Shown here piece by piece: positions 8,975 through 18,010 of a stretch of 64,000 nucleotides of DNA. Under the pieces are notes generated by a model, which had not been told where the DNA came from, searched no databases, and saw only the letters and a list, made by a program, of their open reading frames with translations. A program made the translations under genes and the position numbers. The DNA comes from Microcystis aeruginosa FD4 (GTDB taxonomy: Bacteria; Cyanobacteriota; Cyanobacteriia; Cyanobacteriales; Microcystaceae): positions 496,001 to 560,000 of the forward strand of contig NZ_CP046973.1 of assembly GCF_009792235.1 (NCBI RefSeq). Direction: 5' to 3'. The number at the start of each line of letters is the position of its first letter. Positions within the stretch are counted from its first letter, which is position 1.

Positions 8975-9616
8975 TTAACCTTGAAATTGACTGATTAACC
9001 AACGTCCCACCTGACTTTGATCTCTGGTGCGCGCCTGTTGTAAAGCTGATTCTAAAACTGCGAGTTTTAAATTAGGTAAAACCTTTGATATATCAATTCT
9101 TTTGCTACCGCGATCGATTATTTCAAAAGCAAATATTTGGGGAGCATCTACCTTAACACTCCAGTATTCACTCACTCCTAATTCTTCATAGAGTAATCTT
9201 TTATTGCCTAAGTCATCATTGAGGGTAGATTTTGAGATTTCAATGACTAAATCTGGTAGAGGATACTGATTTAAATCAATAATCGAAGTACCACTTGGTA
9301 TCAGATTCGCTTTCTCTCCTAGATAGTAAGATATATCTGGCTGCACTTCTCTAATTCCTCTTTTGCGATAGGAACAAGTAGGGAGTCCTTGAAAAGGAAT
9401 TTCTTTGAGGATAGAGTAGAGACTCACCCCCAAAAAGACAACGTGATGATCTCTAGCGTGTTCAAATCCAATAGGAGTCATTTCTAATCGATAATAGCCA
9501 TTGTAATAATAACTTTTTCCTTGATTTTCTGGGAAGTTGTTAATTGCTGCTAGGTATTCTTCCCAACTAGCTTTAATCCATGAGTCAGTTATCCCCCTAG
9601 TTTCTAGCTGTTGCAT
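8975..9616 (-). CDS. Uma2 family putative endonuclease (DUF820), copy 2
   Basis: I chose the ATG at 9616 (MQQLETRG) because it gives 213 residues, exactly the length of the downstream paralogue; a longer frame opens at 9829 but its extra 71 codons run through an interspersed repeat. The protein has the same Uma2 markers (EVQPDISYY, LPDLVIEISKST, YEELGVSEYWSV). Differences from copy 1 cluster in the middle (about 75-115: EIPFQGLPTCSYRKRG), suggesting a tandem duplication with divergence around one face of the active site. Nuclease activity is inferred from the fold only. Confidence 0.82.
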   Translation of the reverse strand: MQQLETRGITDSWIKASWEEYLAAINNFPENQGKSYYYNGYYRLEMTPIGFEHARDHHVVFLGVSLYSILKEIPFQGLPTCSYRKRGIREVQPDISYYLGEKANLIPSGTSIIDLNQYPLPDLVIEISKSTLNDDLGNKRLLYEELGVSEYWSVKVDAPQIFAFEIIDRGSKRIDISKVLPNLKLAVLESALQQARTRDQSQVGRWLISQFQG

Positions 9617-9689
9617 AGTTATCCTATCCCGCTTTGAACTTTTTCTGTAATTATAGCAACTATTGCTCAAATTAGAAACTAGAGACCGA

Positions 9690-9870
9690 GGGGTACATCT
9701 CAATTTGGTCGAAATATCTAGATGACATTTTGGGCGCACGCAGTGCGCCCCTACCATTGGCGCAATAATATATTTATTGTAGGGGCGAATTGCCTTCGCC
9801 CTCTTTGAATAACTTCTGCTGCTCATCATAAGTGAGAGAACGTCTCAAATATGAGATGCGCTAGGACTGA
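9690..9870. repeat. Interspersed repeat with GGGGCGAATTGCC core
   Basis: This block contains nested palindromes (GGGCGCACGCAGTGCGCCC near 9731) and the segment ATTGTAGGGGCGAATTGCC up to ATGAGATGCGC. A second copy, in reverse orientation, is at 43331-43422, where an IS interrupts it. The first copy explains the false N-terminal extension of the neighbouring Uma2 frame. Confidence 0.7.
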
Positions 9871-9883
9871 GCAAGTATAATGA

Positions 9884-9985
9884 TAGATAGGTAGGTGTTA
9901 AAAACTGTCAGACACCCCCCTTATTAAGGGTGGATTAAGGGGGTATCAAAGGCAAAATCTATCTTCAATTTAATTAGAACCACTG
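9884..9985. repeat. Interspersed repeat, copy 2 of an inverted pair
   Basis: Reverse-orientation counterpart of 6417-6512, sharing the TAGGTAGGTGTTAAAAA end and the GACACCCCC core. It lies just before the FAD oxidoreductase gene. Confidence 0.7.
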
Positions 9986-10023
9986 ACTTAGAATAGATTA
10001 ATTGAGTAAAAATTAGCCCAATT

Positions 10024-11217
10024 ATGACCACAACTTATGATTATATAATTATCGGTGGTGGTATCACCGGTTCCGCCTTAAGCTATGAACTAGCTAACCT
10101 AGGCAGTCGAGTCCTCTTATTAGAAAAAGAAACCCATCCCCTCAACGCCACTTTCTACAGTTACGGGGGTTTAGCCTATTGGTCGGCCACCACAGAAATC
10201 CAGAGAAAATTATATCAAGAAGGTCGAGAAATTCAGCGCAATTTATCGCAGGAACTGGGCATAGATAACGAATACCGGGACCTAGAGCTAATTCTCACTG
10301 TCAACCCCGAAGATGATCTGGCCACTGTGGCCGAAAAATTTGCTATCTTTGCCATTACTCCCGAAATTCTCGATCCGCAAGCGGCGATCGCTTTAGAACC
10401 ACTATTAAATCCCGCAGCTATCTCCGGAGTTTTACGACTACCCCACGGTCACATTAACGCCGAAAAAACTAATCTTGCCTATCAACAAGCTTTTCTGCGT
10501 CTGGGAGGCACGATTATTCGGGAAGCTGTTATCGAATTAATTGAAACTGCATCGAGAATTACCGGCGTAAAAACTCCTAAAAATAATTATTATGCCGGGG
10601 AAACTATCGTCTGTGCGGGGGGGTTAACCCGGTCTTTACTGCAAAAATCCGGTATTACTGCTTCCGTCTATTTCACCCATGCTCAAGTGATCAAAATTCC
10701 CCCCAGCGAGATCAAATTAAACACCCTAGTTATGCCCGCAATTGCTGCTAGATTGCTATTAGAGCAAAAAATTACCCAACTAGAAAAGCAGGGCATTTGG
10801 CAGAGAGAAACCCCAGAAATAATTGCCAGTGTTTTAGAAACGGGGGCGGTACAATTCCAAGACCAAAGCCTTTATCTAGGGCAAATTAGCACCATTATCA
10901 CCGATCCAGGCGCGATTTTAAACCCTCTGGCGGGGGAAAAAGCAATCCGCGCCGCCGTGGGGACATTGCTGCCCTCTTTAGCCTCCCTTCCAGGAAACTG
11001 TCATCATTGCCTAGTGGCTTTTGCTCCCTCGGGACGGCCCCTAGTGGGAGCGATCGCTGATAAAGTGGGATTGCAGGTATTTTCTGGTTTTACCAGTACG
11101 CTTGTATCGGCTCCCCCCTTGGCCCGACGTTTTGCGCGTCATCTGCTGGGGGAAAATGACGAGATAATTACTAATTTACAAAAGTCAAGAGAGAAATTAA
11201 CTGATGATTGCCATTAA
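10024..11217 (+). CDS. FAD-dependent oxidoreductase (DAO / glycine oxidase-like)
   Basis: A 397-residue flavoprotein of the D-amino-acid oxidase (DAO) group. The FAD-binding GGGITG is at 11-16 after a YDYIIIG strand, with E37 (LLLEKE) placed to bind ribose; near the C-terminus (around 340-362) FAPSGRPLVGAI and GLQVFSGF resemble the second FAD segment of these enzymes. Family members oxidise amines or amino acids. There is no thiazole gene nearby to support ThiO, so the substrate stays open. It ends two bases before the stop of the convergent small gene. Confidence 0.8.
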   Translation: MTTTYDYIIIGGGITGSALSYELANLGSRVLLLEKETHPLNATFYSYGGLAYWSATTEIQRKLYQEGREIQRNLSQELGIDNEYRDLELILTVNPEDDLATVAEKFAIFAITPEILDPQAAIALEPLLNPAAISGVLRLPHGHINAEKTNLAYQQAFLRLGGTIIREAVIELIETASRITGVKTPKNNYYAGETIVCAGGLTRSLLQKSGITASVYFTHAQVIKIPPSEIKLNTLVMPAIAARLLLEQKITQLEKQGIWQRETPEIIASVLETGAVQFQDQSLYLGQISTIITDPGAILNPLAGEKAIRAAVGTLLPSLASLPGNCHHCLVAFAPSGRPLVGAIADKVGLQVFSGFTSTLVSAPPLARRFARHLLGENDEIITNLQKSREKLTDDCH

Positions 11218-11219
11218 TC

Positions 11220-11495
11220 CTAATCGACTTTTTCCAACTGCCAAAGAATTTGGTTTCCCTCGCGTCTGACCCGGGAGATTACCCAATTTCGCCACGGCCA
11301 ATGGTCGCCGCGACTGGTAACGGCGCCTGGATTAATATCCATTAAATCGGCCACTTCGGCGCTGGTAATCAAATAACCTCGATTGGCCAATTCATCGGCA
11401 ATGCGTAGGGTTTCGATCAGATTTCTTAGCTGGTCAACTCTTTCTCCCCGGGGTAATTGGATTTCATCCCCAGTGCTATTAGGTGGTTCAGTCAT
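11220..11495 (-). CDS. Small conserved cyanobacterial protein, helix-turn-helix-like
   Basis: The start is placed at the ATG at 11495 (MTEPPNSTGD), giving 91 residues; the upstream extension to 11555 looks unrelated. The central part (LITSAEVADLMDINPGAVTS) has the pattern of a helix-turn-helix, followed by a charged strand (WVISRVRREGNQILWQLEKV) that could be the wing. It might be a small DNA-binding protein, but this is inference from pattern alone. It converges with the FAD oxidoreductase gene. Confidence 0.65.
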   Translation of the reverse strand: MTEPPNSTGDEIQLPRGERVDQLRNLIETLRIADELANRGYLITSAEVADLMDINPGAVTSRGDHWPWRNWVISRVRREGNQILWQLEKVD

Positions 11496-11721
11496 AGTTA
11501 TTGTCTGGTCAAAGTTTATTAACAATAAAAATTGTTGGTTGAGGCAAACAATCAAGCTTTCCTATAGTTATTCTATCGATTCTATCAATAATAGTTGTCA
11601 TCAAAAAAAGTAAGATATTCTCGGATGTTACTGTCACATCTTTGCTAAAACCCTAAAAACCTCTTGACAAAAAACACAAAATATAGTAAGGAAATCAGGG
11701 AACGGAGAAAGTGGTTAGCGG

Positions 11722-11760
11722 TCACTGATAACTGATCACTAATCACTGATAACTGAAAAC
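11722..11760. repeat. Heptamer repeat cluster upstream of cysS
   Basis: Four to five TGATNAC-type units. It lies about 55 bases before the cysS start. Confidence 0.75.
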
Positions 11761-11813
11761 AACTGCTATAAAATTGGACTAGCCTTTTTCCCCAGAAAAA
11801 AATTTCCCCATCC

Positions 11814-13250
11814 ATGACCTTAATCCTCTACAACACCCTCAGTCGTCGCGAAGAACCCTTTACCCCCCTCATCCCCGGTATTGTCTCCATGTATTGCTGC
11901 GGCATTACCGTCTATGATTATTGCCATTTGGGTCATGCGCGTACCTGTGTGGTTTGGGATGTGGTGCGGCGTTATTTGGAGTATCTCGGTTATAAAGTGC
12001 GCTATATTCAGAATTTCACCGATATTGACGATAAAATTCTCAATCGGGCTAAAAATGAACATACCACCATGGCAGCCGTGGCCGAGAGATTTATTGAGGC
12101 CTACTTTGAGGATATGGCAAAATTAGGAGTCAGACCGGCGGACGCTTATCCCCGGGCAACTCATAGCCTCGACGGCATCAAGCGCCTGGTCTACGAATTA
12201 GAACAAAAAGGCTATGCTTACCCCAGCGATGGCGATGTTTACTATTCCGTCCGTCGTTTTTCTGATTATGGCAAACTATCAGGGCGAAAACTGGATGATC
12301 TGCAAGCGGGGGCCAGCGGCCGGGTAGAAACCGACGACCCGGAAGCAATTAAGAAACAAGACCCCTTTGATTTTGCCCTCTGGAAGGGGGCAAAACCGGG
12401 GGAACCTAGTTGGGATTCTCCCTGGGGTCAAGGTCGTCCGGGGTGGCATATTGAATGTTCGGCCATGGTCAAAGAACAATTGGGAGAAACTATCGATATT
12501 CATGTGGGGGGAAGTGATCTAATTTTTCCCCACCACGAAAACGAAATCGCCCAAAGTGAAGCGGCAACTGGTAAACCTCTGGCCCACTATTGGTTACATA
12601 ATGGCATGGTTAAGGTGGCAGGGGAAAAAATGTCGAAATCCCTCGGTAATTTCATCACTATTCGCGAGTTATTGGCAAAATATGACCCCTTAGCGGTGAG
12701 ATTGTTAATTTTAGGAGCCCAATACCGCAAACCGATTGATTTTTCCGATGAGGGATTGCAGGCGGCCACTAATGGCTGGCATACTTTACAAGAGGGTTTA
12801 TCCTTTGGTTATAAGCATCTTCCGCCAGATAATCCCGGAATTACTGACCAAGAGCTAGAAAATCGCTTTCAAGAGGCGGTAAATCACGATTTTAACTTTG
12901 CCGGTGGTTTAGCGGTGTTATTTGAAATCGCTAAGGAATTACGCAAGGAAGGTAATAATTTAACCCATGCGGGTAAGACGGACAGCAATCTGGCCGAATT
13001 AGCTGTAAAATGGCATACTTTGGTGAAATTGTCTAGGGTTTTGGGCTTAGAAATTGCCGCCGACCAGAGGGAAACCCCTGTTTCTGAGGACATTAGTGCA
13101 GCGGAGATCGAAAATCTGATCCAACAACGGACAGAGGCGAAAAAAGCGAAAAATTACGCCGAAAGCGATCGCATTCGCACACAATTAAAAGCTCAAGGGA
13201 TTACTTTAATCGATCAACCCGGGGGAGTGACTAAATGGTTAAGAGATTGA
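11814..13250 (+). CDS. cysS: Cysteinyl-tRNA synthetase
   Basis: This cytosolic class I aminoacyl-tRNA synthetase charges tRNA-Cys. The 478 residues match the family. The HIGH motif appears as HLGH at 38-41 and KMSKS as GEKMSKS near 270-276; zinc ligands are consistent with C28/C29 (YCCGITVYD), the Cys of HIECSAM and the HHENE motif. The C-terminal anticodon-binding part includes RTEAKKAKNYAESDRI. Its last 12 bases overlap a degraded gene fragment on the opposite strand. Confidence 0.97.
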   Translation: MTLILYNTLSRREEPFTPLIPGIVSMYCCGITVYDYCHLGHARTCVVWDVVRRYLEYLGYKVRYIQNFTDIDDKILNRAKNEHTTMAAVAERFIEAYFEDMAKLGVRPADAYPRATHSLDGIKRLVYELEQKGYAYPSDGDVYYSVRRFSDYGKLSGRKLDDLQAGASGRVETDDPEAIKKQDPFDFALWKGAKPGEPSWDSPWGQGRPGWHIECSAMVKEQLGETIDIHVGGSDLIFPHHENEIAQSEAATGKPLAHYWLHNGMVKVAGEKMSKSLGNFITIRELLAKYDPLAVRLLILGAQYRKPIDFSDEGLQAATNGWHTLQEGLSFGYKHLPPDNPGITDQELENRFQEAVNHDFNFAGGLAVLFEIAKELRKEGNNLTHAGKTDSNLAELAVKWHTLVKLSRVLGLEIAADQRETPVSEDISAAEIENLIQQRTEAKKAKNYAESDRIRTQLKAQGITLIDQPGGVTKWLRD

Positions 13251-13365
13251 GACTAGAAATTCTTTGACCACTTCCTCTACTTGGCGACCGCATCCATCCA
13301 CCTGATAGTTTAATTTCTGCATAGCGGTGGAGTTGACTTCTCCGACCCGTAAACGACGGAGGATT
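13239..13365 (-). pseudogene. C-terminal remnant of an osmoprotectant ABC transporter binding protein
   Basis: On the minus strand, from about 13365 to a stop at 13239, an open frame reads RVGEVNSTAMQKLNYQVDG then CGRQVEEVVKEFL. This pattern (M..LNYQVD, a glycine, then VV.EFL at the end) is that of the extreme C-terminus of OpuC/OsmF/ProX-type glycine betaine/choline binding proteins. The frame closes upstream inside a palindrome (13373-13411). Only about 35 residues remain, so this is a relic of a deleted transporter gene. Recognition is from memory of the family. Confidence 0.55.
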
Positions 13366-13372
13366 CTAAGCG

Positions 13373-13416
13373 GATGCTACGCAACGGGTTAAAACCACGT
13401 TGCGTAGCGTCTTTTT
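13373..13416 (+). terminator. Long hairpin followed by a T-run
   Basis: Arms of about 14 bases (TGCTACGCAACG and its complement) with one G-T pairing surround an 11-base loop and are followed by TTTTT. It could end cysS transcription, although it lies 120 bases beyond the stop; alternatively it is a palindromic repeat that truncated the transporter remnant. Confidence 0.55.
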
Positions 13417-13537
13417 AGCTGACCAGAACTTGAATTTCTGGGGACGAGTCAAAACGCCCCTAGACACTCGACTTAAATCAAAATTAATTGTTGTGCTTAT
13501 CAGAAATCTTTGTTCAGTACAATTTATAGCAAATTAG

Positions 13538-14518
13538 ATGAGTTTACCCTGCAATCTCACTGATTTACTCGCACTTCCATTTGGCAAACCTTTAGCTGAG
13601 ATCGATGCCACAATCCTTGAGAGTTTTGGGGATAATTGTTACAAAATAAATGATCAGATTTATTTATTAACAATGCGTATTGACAATATTCCTGTATATA
13701 GAGGTCTTGCTTGGGTCGTTTCTGCGCGGGCAGCCGACTGGATTTTTACAGGTCGTTGGTCTGATGATGAAATCAAACTGCCGCCACCAGATATTCTTTT
13801 ACCAATGTTTATTATAAAAGATTATCAAAGTGTTTGTGAATTTGGCCGGCAAGTAGACCCGAAAAACTTTGTTAATGATCTTCCAGGGCCGCGAAGAGTA
13901 AAATTTAGCAACTACACTTACTATTATCGCATGGTAGAACCCCGTCAATCGGATGATCCTATTGGTATCGAGATCGATCGCCGACCAGAACAGTATAGGC
14001 ATCGGGGCAATTCTCTAGTCATTATTAATACTTGGCAAAGAACGATAACTAAAACCTTTCTTGACTTTCAACAATGTTCTCTTAATAATTTAAGAGGAGG
14101 GGGAGTCAATACTGGTAGTCATCTTATTCAGTTGAGAAGTTTTGGAAAGCCTGATAATTATCGGGAATCTATTTTATCCGTTTTTAATCCACCTACTCTA
14201 TGCTATTTTGATTTAGGCTTAGAATTTGTGCCTTCTGTAGATATGCGCTTGGCCTACATCTACATCTATTTACAACCTAACTGTAGTAGTTTATTTTCCG
14301 AGGAAACCCCTTCTTCTACCTTTAGGGTTTTTTCTGGTGATCTTCTTGACGGAAATAGATTAATTAGTACCTCTGAATTAGAGGATTTTCCTAGGTTAAT
14401 TAACAGTTTTCAAGATAGTAGATTTAAACGATATGACACCGATACTTATATTCAAGAAATAAATGGAATACGCACAGGAACAATTGTTTTTGCTCATGAT
14501 TACATAATCTTGTATTAA
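13538..14518 (+). CDS. Unidentified 326-residue protein
   Basis: I do not recognise this protein. It is 326 residues long with no signal peptide or membrane helix, many aromatic residues (YYYR, AYIYIYLQ) and repeated acidic-basic alternation, suggesting a soluble beta-rich fold. Two cysteines lie near the middle and one in LQPNCSS. There is no classical nucleotide-binding or catalytic motif that I can see. The gene is isolated, flanked by the transporter relic and the dnaK leader, and its base composition is more AT-rich than cysS or dnaK, consistent with recent acquisition. The ATG at 13538 has no strong ribosome-binding site. Confidence 0.7.
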   Translation: MSLPCNLTDLLALPFGKPLAEIDATILESFGDNCYKINDQIYLLTMRIDNIPVYRGLAWVVSARAADWIFTGRWSDDEIKLPPPDILLPMFIIKDYQSVCEFGRQVDPKNFVNDLPGPRRVKFSNYTYYYRMVEPRQSDDPIGIEIDRRPEQYRHRGNSLVIINTWQRTITKTFLDFQQCSLNNLRGGGVNTGSHLIQLRSFGKPDNYRESILSVFNPPTLCYFDLGLEFVPSVDMRLAYIYIYLQPNCSSLFSEETPSSTFRVFSGDLLDGNRLISTSELEDFPRLINSFQDSRFKRYDTDTYIQEINGIRTGTIVFAHDYIILY

Positions 14519-14916
14519 TAGCACGACCTTTCAGTGATTAATTAAAGTCAAGTGCGGTCAATTTCTGAACTATGGAATGATATTGATGTCTGAGATTCAT
14601 ATTTTCTACTTAAAAGAGAGGAAGTGAGGGATTTCCAACACCAATCCAGGGAAACCAAGAGGAGTGAGCATGGAGAGGTGAGAACTAAGAGTTTGTCTCA
14701 CTTCTGACTCCTTTCCTTCACCACTAACTCTTTGATCCCGAACTGACATTAGCAATACTACCAAAAAGGTTCGGATACCTACACTATCGAGAAAGCGGGG
14801 TTATTTTGCACTATAGAGATAACAAAGGAACTGATAGGGGTGGGTATCGCCTAAAAACCGAGTACAGTTCCGATTCTAGAAGTCACTATAAGTTGTATCG
14901 GAGCAGCACAAAGATT
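14519..14916 (+). promoter_or_regulatory. Long leader of dnaK
   Basis: About 400 bases lie between the unidentified gene and dnaK. I see no CIRCE element (TTAGCACTC-N9-GAGTGCTAA) here although an hrcA gene is present at 46553, and no clear sigma-70 boxes. An in-frame upstream ATG-less extension (from 14806) is probably not translated. Confidence 0.4.
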
Positions 14917-16821
14917 ATGGGAAAAGTAGTTGGAATTGACTTAGGGACGACTAACTCCTGCGTTGCGGTTATGGAAGGGGGTAAACCCACCGTTATCGCC
15001 AACGCCGAAGGATTTAGAACCACGCCCTCAGTCGTCGCCTACGCCAAAAATGGCGAGCGCCTAGTAGGACAAATCGCCAAACGCCAAGCGGTAATGAACC
15101 CGCAAAATACTTTTTATTCCGTCAAACGCTTCATCGGCCGGAAATTCAACGAAGTCACCAACGAAGCCACAGAAGTATCCTACAAAACTCTCCAAGACGG
15201 CAACGGCAACGTTAAATTAGACTGTCCCGCCCAGGGCAAACAATTCGCCCCTGAAGAAATTTCCGCCCAGGTACTGCGGAAACTGGTGGAAGATGCCAGT
15301 AAATACCTCGGCGAAACTGTTACCCAAGCAGTCATCACCGTACCCGCTTATTTTAACGACTCCCAACGTCAAGCCACCAAAGATGCCGGGAGAATTGCTG
15401 GGATTGAAGTTCTCCGCATTATCAACGAACCCACCGCCGCCTCTCTTGCCTACGGATTAGACAAAAAAGCTAACGAAACCATTCTCGTTTTTGACTTGGG
15501 TGGGGGAACCTTTGACGTATCGGTTCTAGAAGTGGGTGATGGTGTCTTTGAAGTTCTCGCCACCTCTGGAGATACTCATCTCGGTGGTGATGACTTCGAT
15601 AAAAAAATCGTCGATTATTTAGCCGGAGAATTCAAAAAAGTTGAAGGAATAGAGCTCCGTCAAGATAAACAAGCCCTGCAACGTCTCACAGAAGCGGCAG
15701 AAAAAGCCAAAATTGAGCTTTCTAGCGTTACCCAAGCGGAAATTAACCTGCCCTTCATCACCGCTACCGCCGAAGGGCCAAAACACCTAGATACTACCCT
15801 AACCAGAGCTAAATTTGAGGAAATTTGCGCTGATTTAATTGATCGCTGTCGTATTCCCGTCGAAAATGCCATCCGTGATGCCAAAATCGATAAATCTGCC
15901 CTCGATGAAGTGGTTCTCGTCGGTGGTTCAACCCGGATTCCCGCCGTCCAGGAATTAGTTAAAAAAGTTCTGGGCAAAGATCCCAATCAAAGTGTTAACC
16001 CCGATGAAGTGGTAGCCGTAGGCGCTGCTATTCAAGGTGGTGTTCTCGCCGGTGAAGTCAAAGATATTCTTCTGCTTGATGTTTCGCCCCTGTCTTTGGG
16101 TGTGGAAACCCTCGGCGGTGTGATGACGCGGATTATTACCCGCAACACCACTATTCCCACCAAAAAATCGGAAGTTTTCTCCACAGCAGTGGATGGACAA
16201 ACTAACGTGGAAATCCACGTCCTGCAAGGGGAACGGGAAATGGCCAAAGATAACAAGAGTTTGGGAACTTTCCGACTCGATGGTATCCCTCCCGCTCCTC
16301 GTGGTGTGCCTCAAATCGAAGTGGTCTTCGACATCGATGCTAACGGTATTTTAAATGTCACCGCTAAGGATAAAGGTACAGGAAAAGAACAATCGATCAG
16401 TATCACTGGCGCTTCTACCTTGCCCCAAAATGAAGTGGAACGCATGGTTAATGAGGCAGAATCGAACGCCTCGGTCGATAAGGAACGTCGCGAACGCATT
16501 GAACGCAAAAATCAAGCTGATTCCCTGGTTTATCAAGCTGAGAAGCAGTTAGCCGAGTTAGGCGATAAGGTTCCTCCATCTGAGAAAAATAAAGCCCAAG
16601 GGTTGATTAAAGACCTGAAAGAAGCGATCGCTCAAGACGATGATGGTAAGATCAAAACCATCCTACCAGAATTACAACAAGCCCTCTACGCGATCGGCAG
16701 CAGTATGTATCAGCAAGGAGCCCCTAGCAATCCCACCGGTGGCAATGATAACAATGGCCCCTCTGGTGGTGCCAGTGGTGGCGATGATGTCATCGATGCG
16801 GAATTCTCCGACGCTAAATAA
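14917..16821 (+). CDS. dnaK: Chaperone protein DnaK (DnaK2-like)
   Basis: Hsp70 chaperone that folds proteins with DnaJ and GrpE through ATP cycles. The start at 14917 (MGKVVGIDLGTTNSC) matches all DnaK proteins and gives 634 residues. Phosphate-binding motifs GIDLGTTNS, VFDLGGGTFDVSVL and VLVGGSTRIP are intact, the linker DILLLDVSPLSLG precedes the substrate domain, and the tail ends in GGDDVIDAEFSDAK, as I recall for the essential cyanobacterial DnaK2. A Gly/Asn-rich segment sits before that tail. No grpE or dnaJ is adjacent, although a DnaJ-domain gene occurs at 62313. Confidence 0.97.
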   Translation: MGKVVGIDLGTTNSCVAVMEGGKPTVIANAEGFRTTPSVVAYAKNGERLVGQIAKRQAVMNPQNTFYSVKRFIGRKFNEVTNEATEVSYKTLQDGNGNVKLDCPAQGKQFAPEEISAQVLRKLVEDASKYLGETVTQAVITVPAYFNDSQRQATKDAGRIAGIEVLRIINEPTAASLAYGLDKKANETILVFDLGGGTFDVSVLEVGDGVFEVLATSGDTHLGGDDFDKKIVDYLAGEFKKVEGIELRQDKQALQRLTEAAEKAKIELSSVTQAEINLPFITATAEGPKHLDTTLTRAKFEEICADLIDRCRIPVENAIRDAKIDKSALDEVVLVGGSTRIPAVQELVKKVLGKDPNQSVNPDEVVAVGAAIQGGVLAGEVKDILLLDVSPLSLGVETLGGVMTRIITRNTTIPTKKSEVFSTAVDGQTNVEIHVLQGEREMAKDNKSLGTFRLDGIPPAPRGVPQIEVVFDIDANGILNVTAKDKGTGKEQSISITGASTLPQNEVERMVNEAESNASVDKERRERIERKNQADSLVYQAEKQLAELGDKVPPSEKNKAQGLIKDLKEAIAQDDDGKIKTILPELQQALYAIGSSMYQQGAPSNPTGGNDNNGPSGGASGGDDVIDAEFSDAK

Positions 16822-16843
16822 AAATTAAGTTCTTAGCTTCGGG

Positions 16844-16873
16844 AAGGACACAAGGTAACTTGTGTCCTTTTTC
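16844..16873 (+). terminator. Rho-independent terminator of dnaK
   Basis: An 11-base stem (AAGGACACAAG and complement) with a four-base GTAA loop is followed by a T-run. It lies between the convergent dnaK and por genes. Confidence 0.88.
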
Positions 16874-16890
16874 AGGCTCAAAATCAGAAA

Positions 16891-17853
16891 TTAGGCTAAT
16901 CCGACTAATTTAGCACTGTATTCCCACATTTTTTCGCCTCTTTCCTCGTCGCGAGCTTGAGGAGAAACCCTTTGAACAAAGGATTTACCCTCTTTTTTCT
17001 GACGGTTGCCCCAACTCCAGTAAGCACCAGATTGACGGTATTCGGGGTCAGCAACCACCATAGCGACTCTTTCCCCGGCTAATTCTTGGGAAACATAGCC
17101 ACCGGTGATATTTTTCTGGAACCAGGGGAAAAACTGCTGGAAAAAGGGGTAATGGTTGCGGAAAAGGGGTGTATCGGCCACACAACCCGGATAAAGGGAA
17201 GTAAAAGTGATTCCCGTGGATTCGTGATAGCGTTTGTGCAGTTCCCGCATAGTGAGAACATTACACACCTTACTATCTTTGTAGGCTTTGACCGATTCAA
17301 ATTTTTTGCCGTCGGCCATAGTAATCGGCTCTTTGAAACCCTTGGCAAACCCGTCTAAATCGCCCAAATCGGGACGAGGAGGAATTTTACCGCCTAATTC
17401 ATCGGGATTATGGGTGACAGTGCCGAGAATGACTAAACGGCGGTCGGGAGAGGGAGAATTTTTTAGATCTTCCAAGAGCAAATTCGACAACAGGAAATGA
17501 CCTAAATGATTGGTGGCCATGCTCAATTCATAACCGTCGGGACTTCTTAAGGGTTCTTTGAGCAAAGGCAGATAGATAGCGGCATTGCAGACTAAAGCGG
17601 TTAGAGAGCTGCCCAAGGTCCGGAAATTTTTGACGAAGCGCCGGACGCTATCGAGGGAACCGAGGTCGATAAATTCAATACAGTAGTTATCCCGGGGAAT
17701 GTTTAATTCCTTGGCCGCCTGTTCCATTTTCGGGATATCCCGACAGGCCATAACCACAAACCAACCTCTTTGAGCAAGGGATTTAGCGGCGTAGAGACCG
17801 ACTCCAGAAGTTGTCCCAGTAATGATCACCGTGGGTTTTTGATCTTGTACCAT
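16891..17853 (-). CDS. por: Light-dependent protochlorophyllide oxidoreductase
   Basis: POR reduces protochlorophyllide to chlorophyllide using NADPH and light, a late step of chlorophyll synthesis. The 320-residue protein is a short-chain dehydrogenase: NADPH loop TGTTSGVG at 12-19, NAA at 90-92, and catalytic Y191/K195 in YKDSK. The POR-specific insert (around 150-185, IPPRPDLGDLDGFAKGF) and the TSLYPGCVADTPLFR segment separate it from ordinary SDR enzymes. It converges on dnaK, with the terminator in between. Confidence 0.96.
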   Translation of the reverse strand: MVQDQKPTVIITGTTSGVGLYAAKSLAQRGWFVVMACRDIPKMEQAAKELNIPRDNYCIEFIDLGSLDSVRRFVKNFRTLGSSLTALVCNAAIYLPLLKEPLRSPDGYELSMATNHLGHFLLSNLLLEDLKNSPSPDRRLVILGTVTHNPDELGGKIPPRPDLGDLDGFAKGFKEPITMADGKKFESVKAYKDSKVCNVLTMRELHKRYHESTGITFTSLYPGCVADTPLFRNHYPFFQQFFPWFQKNITGGYVSQELAGERVAMVVADPEYRQSGAYWSWGNRQKKEGKSFVQRVSPQARDEERGEKMWEYSAKLVGLA

Positions 17854-18010
17854 TTTTTGATAATTTTCGTTAATCGCTCTGGTCTAGGGAATATCCAAAG
17901 GATTCCGATCATAAATTCTATCGGTTGTCTTACCTGACCCCAGGGTTCCCTTTACATAACTTCAAATTTTCGTGAGTGTTCACTTATCAGTTATCAGGAT
18001 GATCGCCTTT

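Noticed and set aside
9617..9829. N-terminal extension of the second Uma2 gene
   Set aside because: Encoded by an interspersed repeat; the internal ATG gives the same length as the paralogue.
14806..14916. Upstream in-frame extension of dnaK
   Set aside because: DnaK proteins begin at MGKVVGIDLGTT; the extension has no homologous character.
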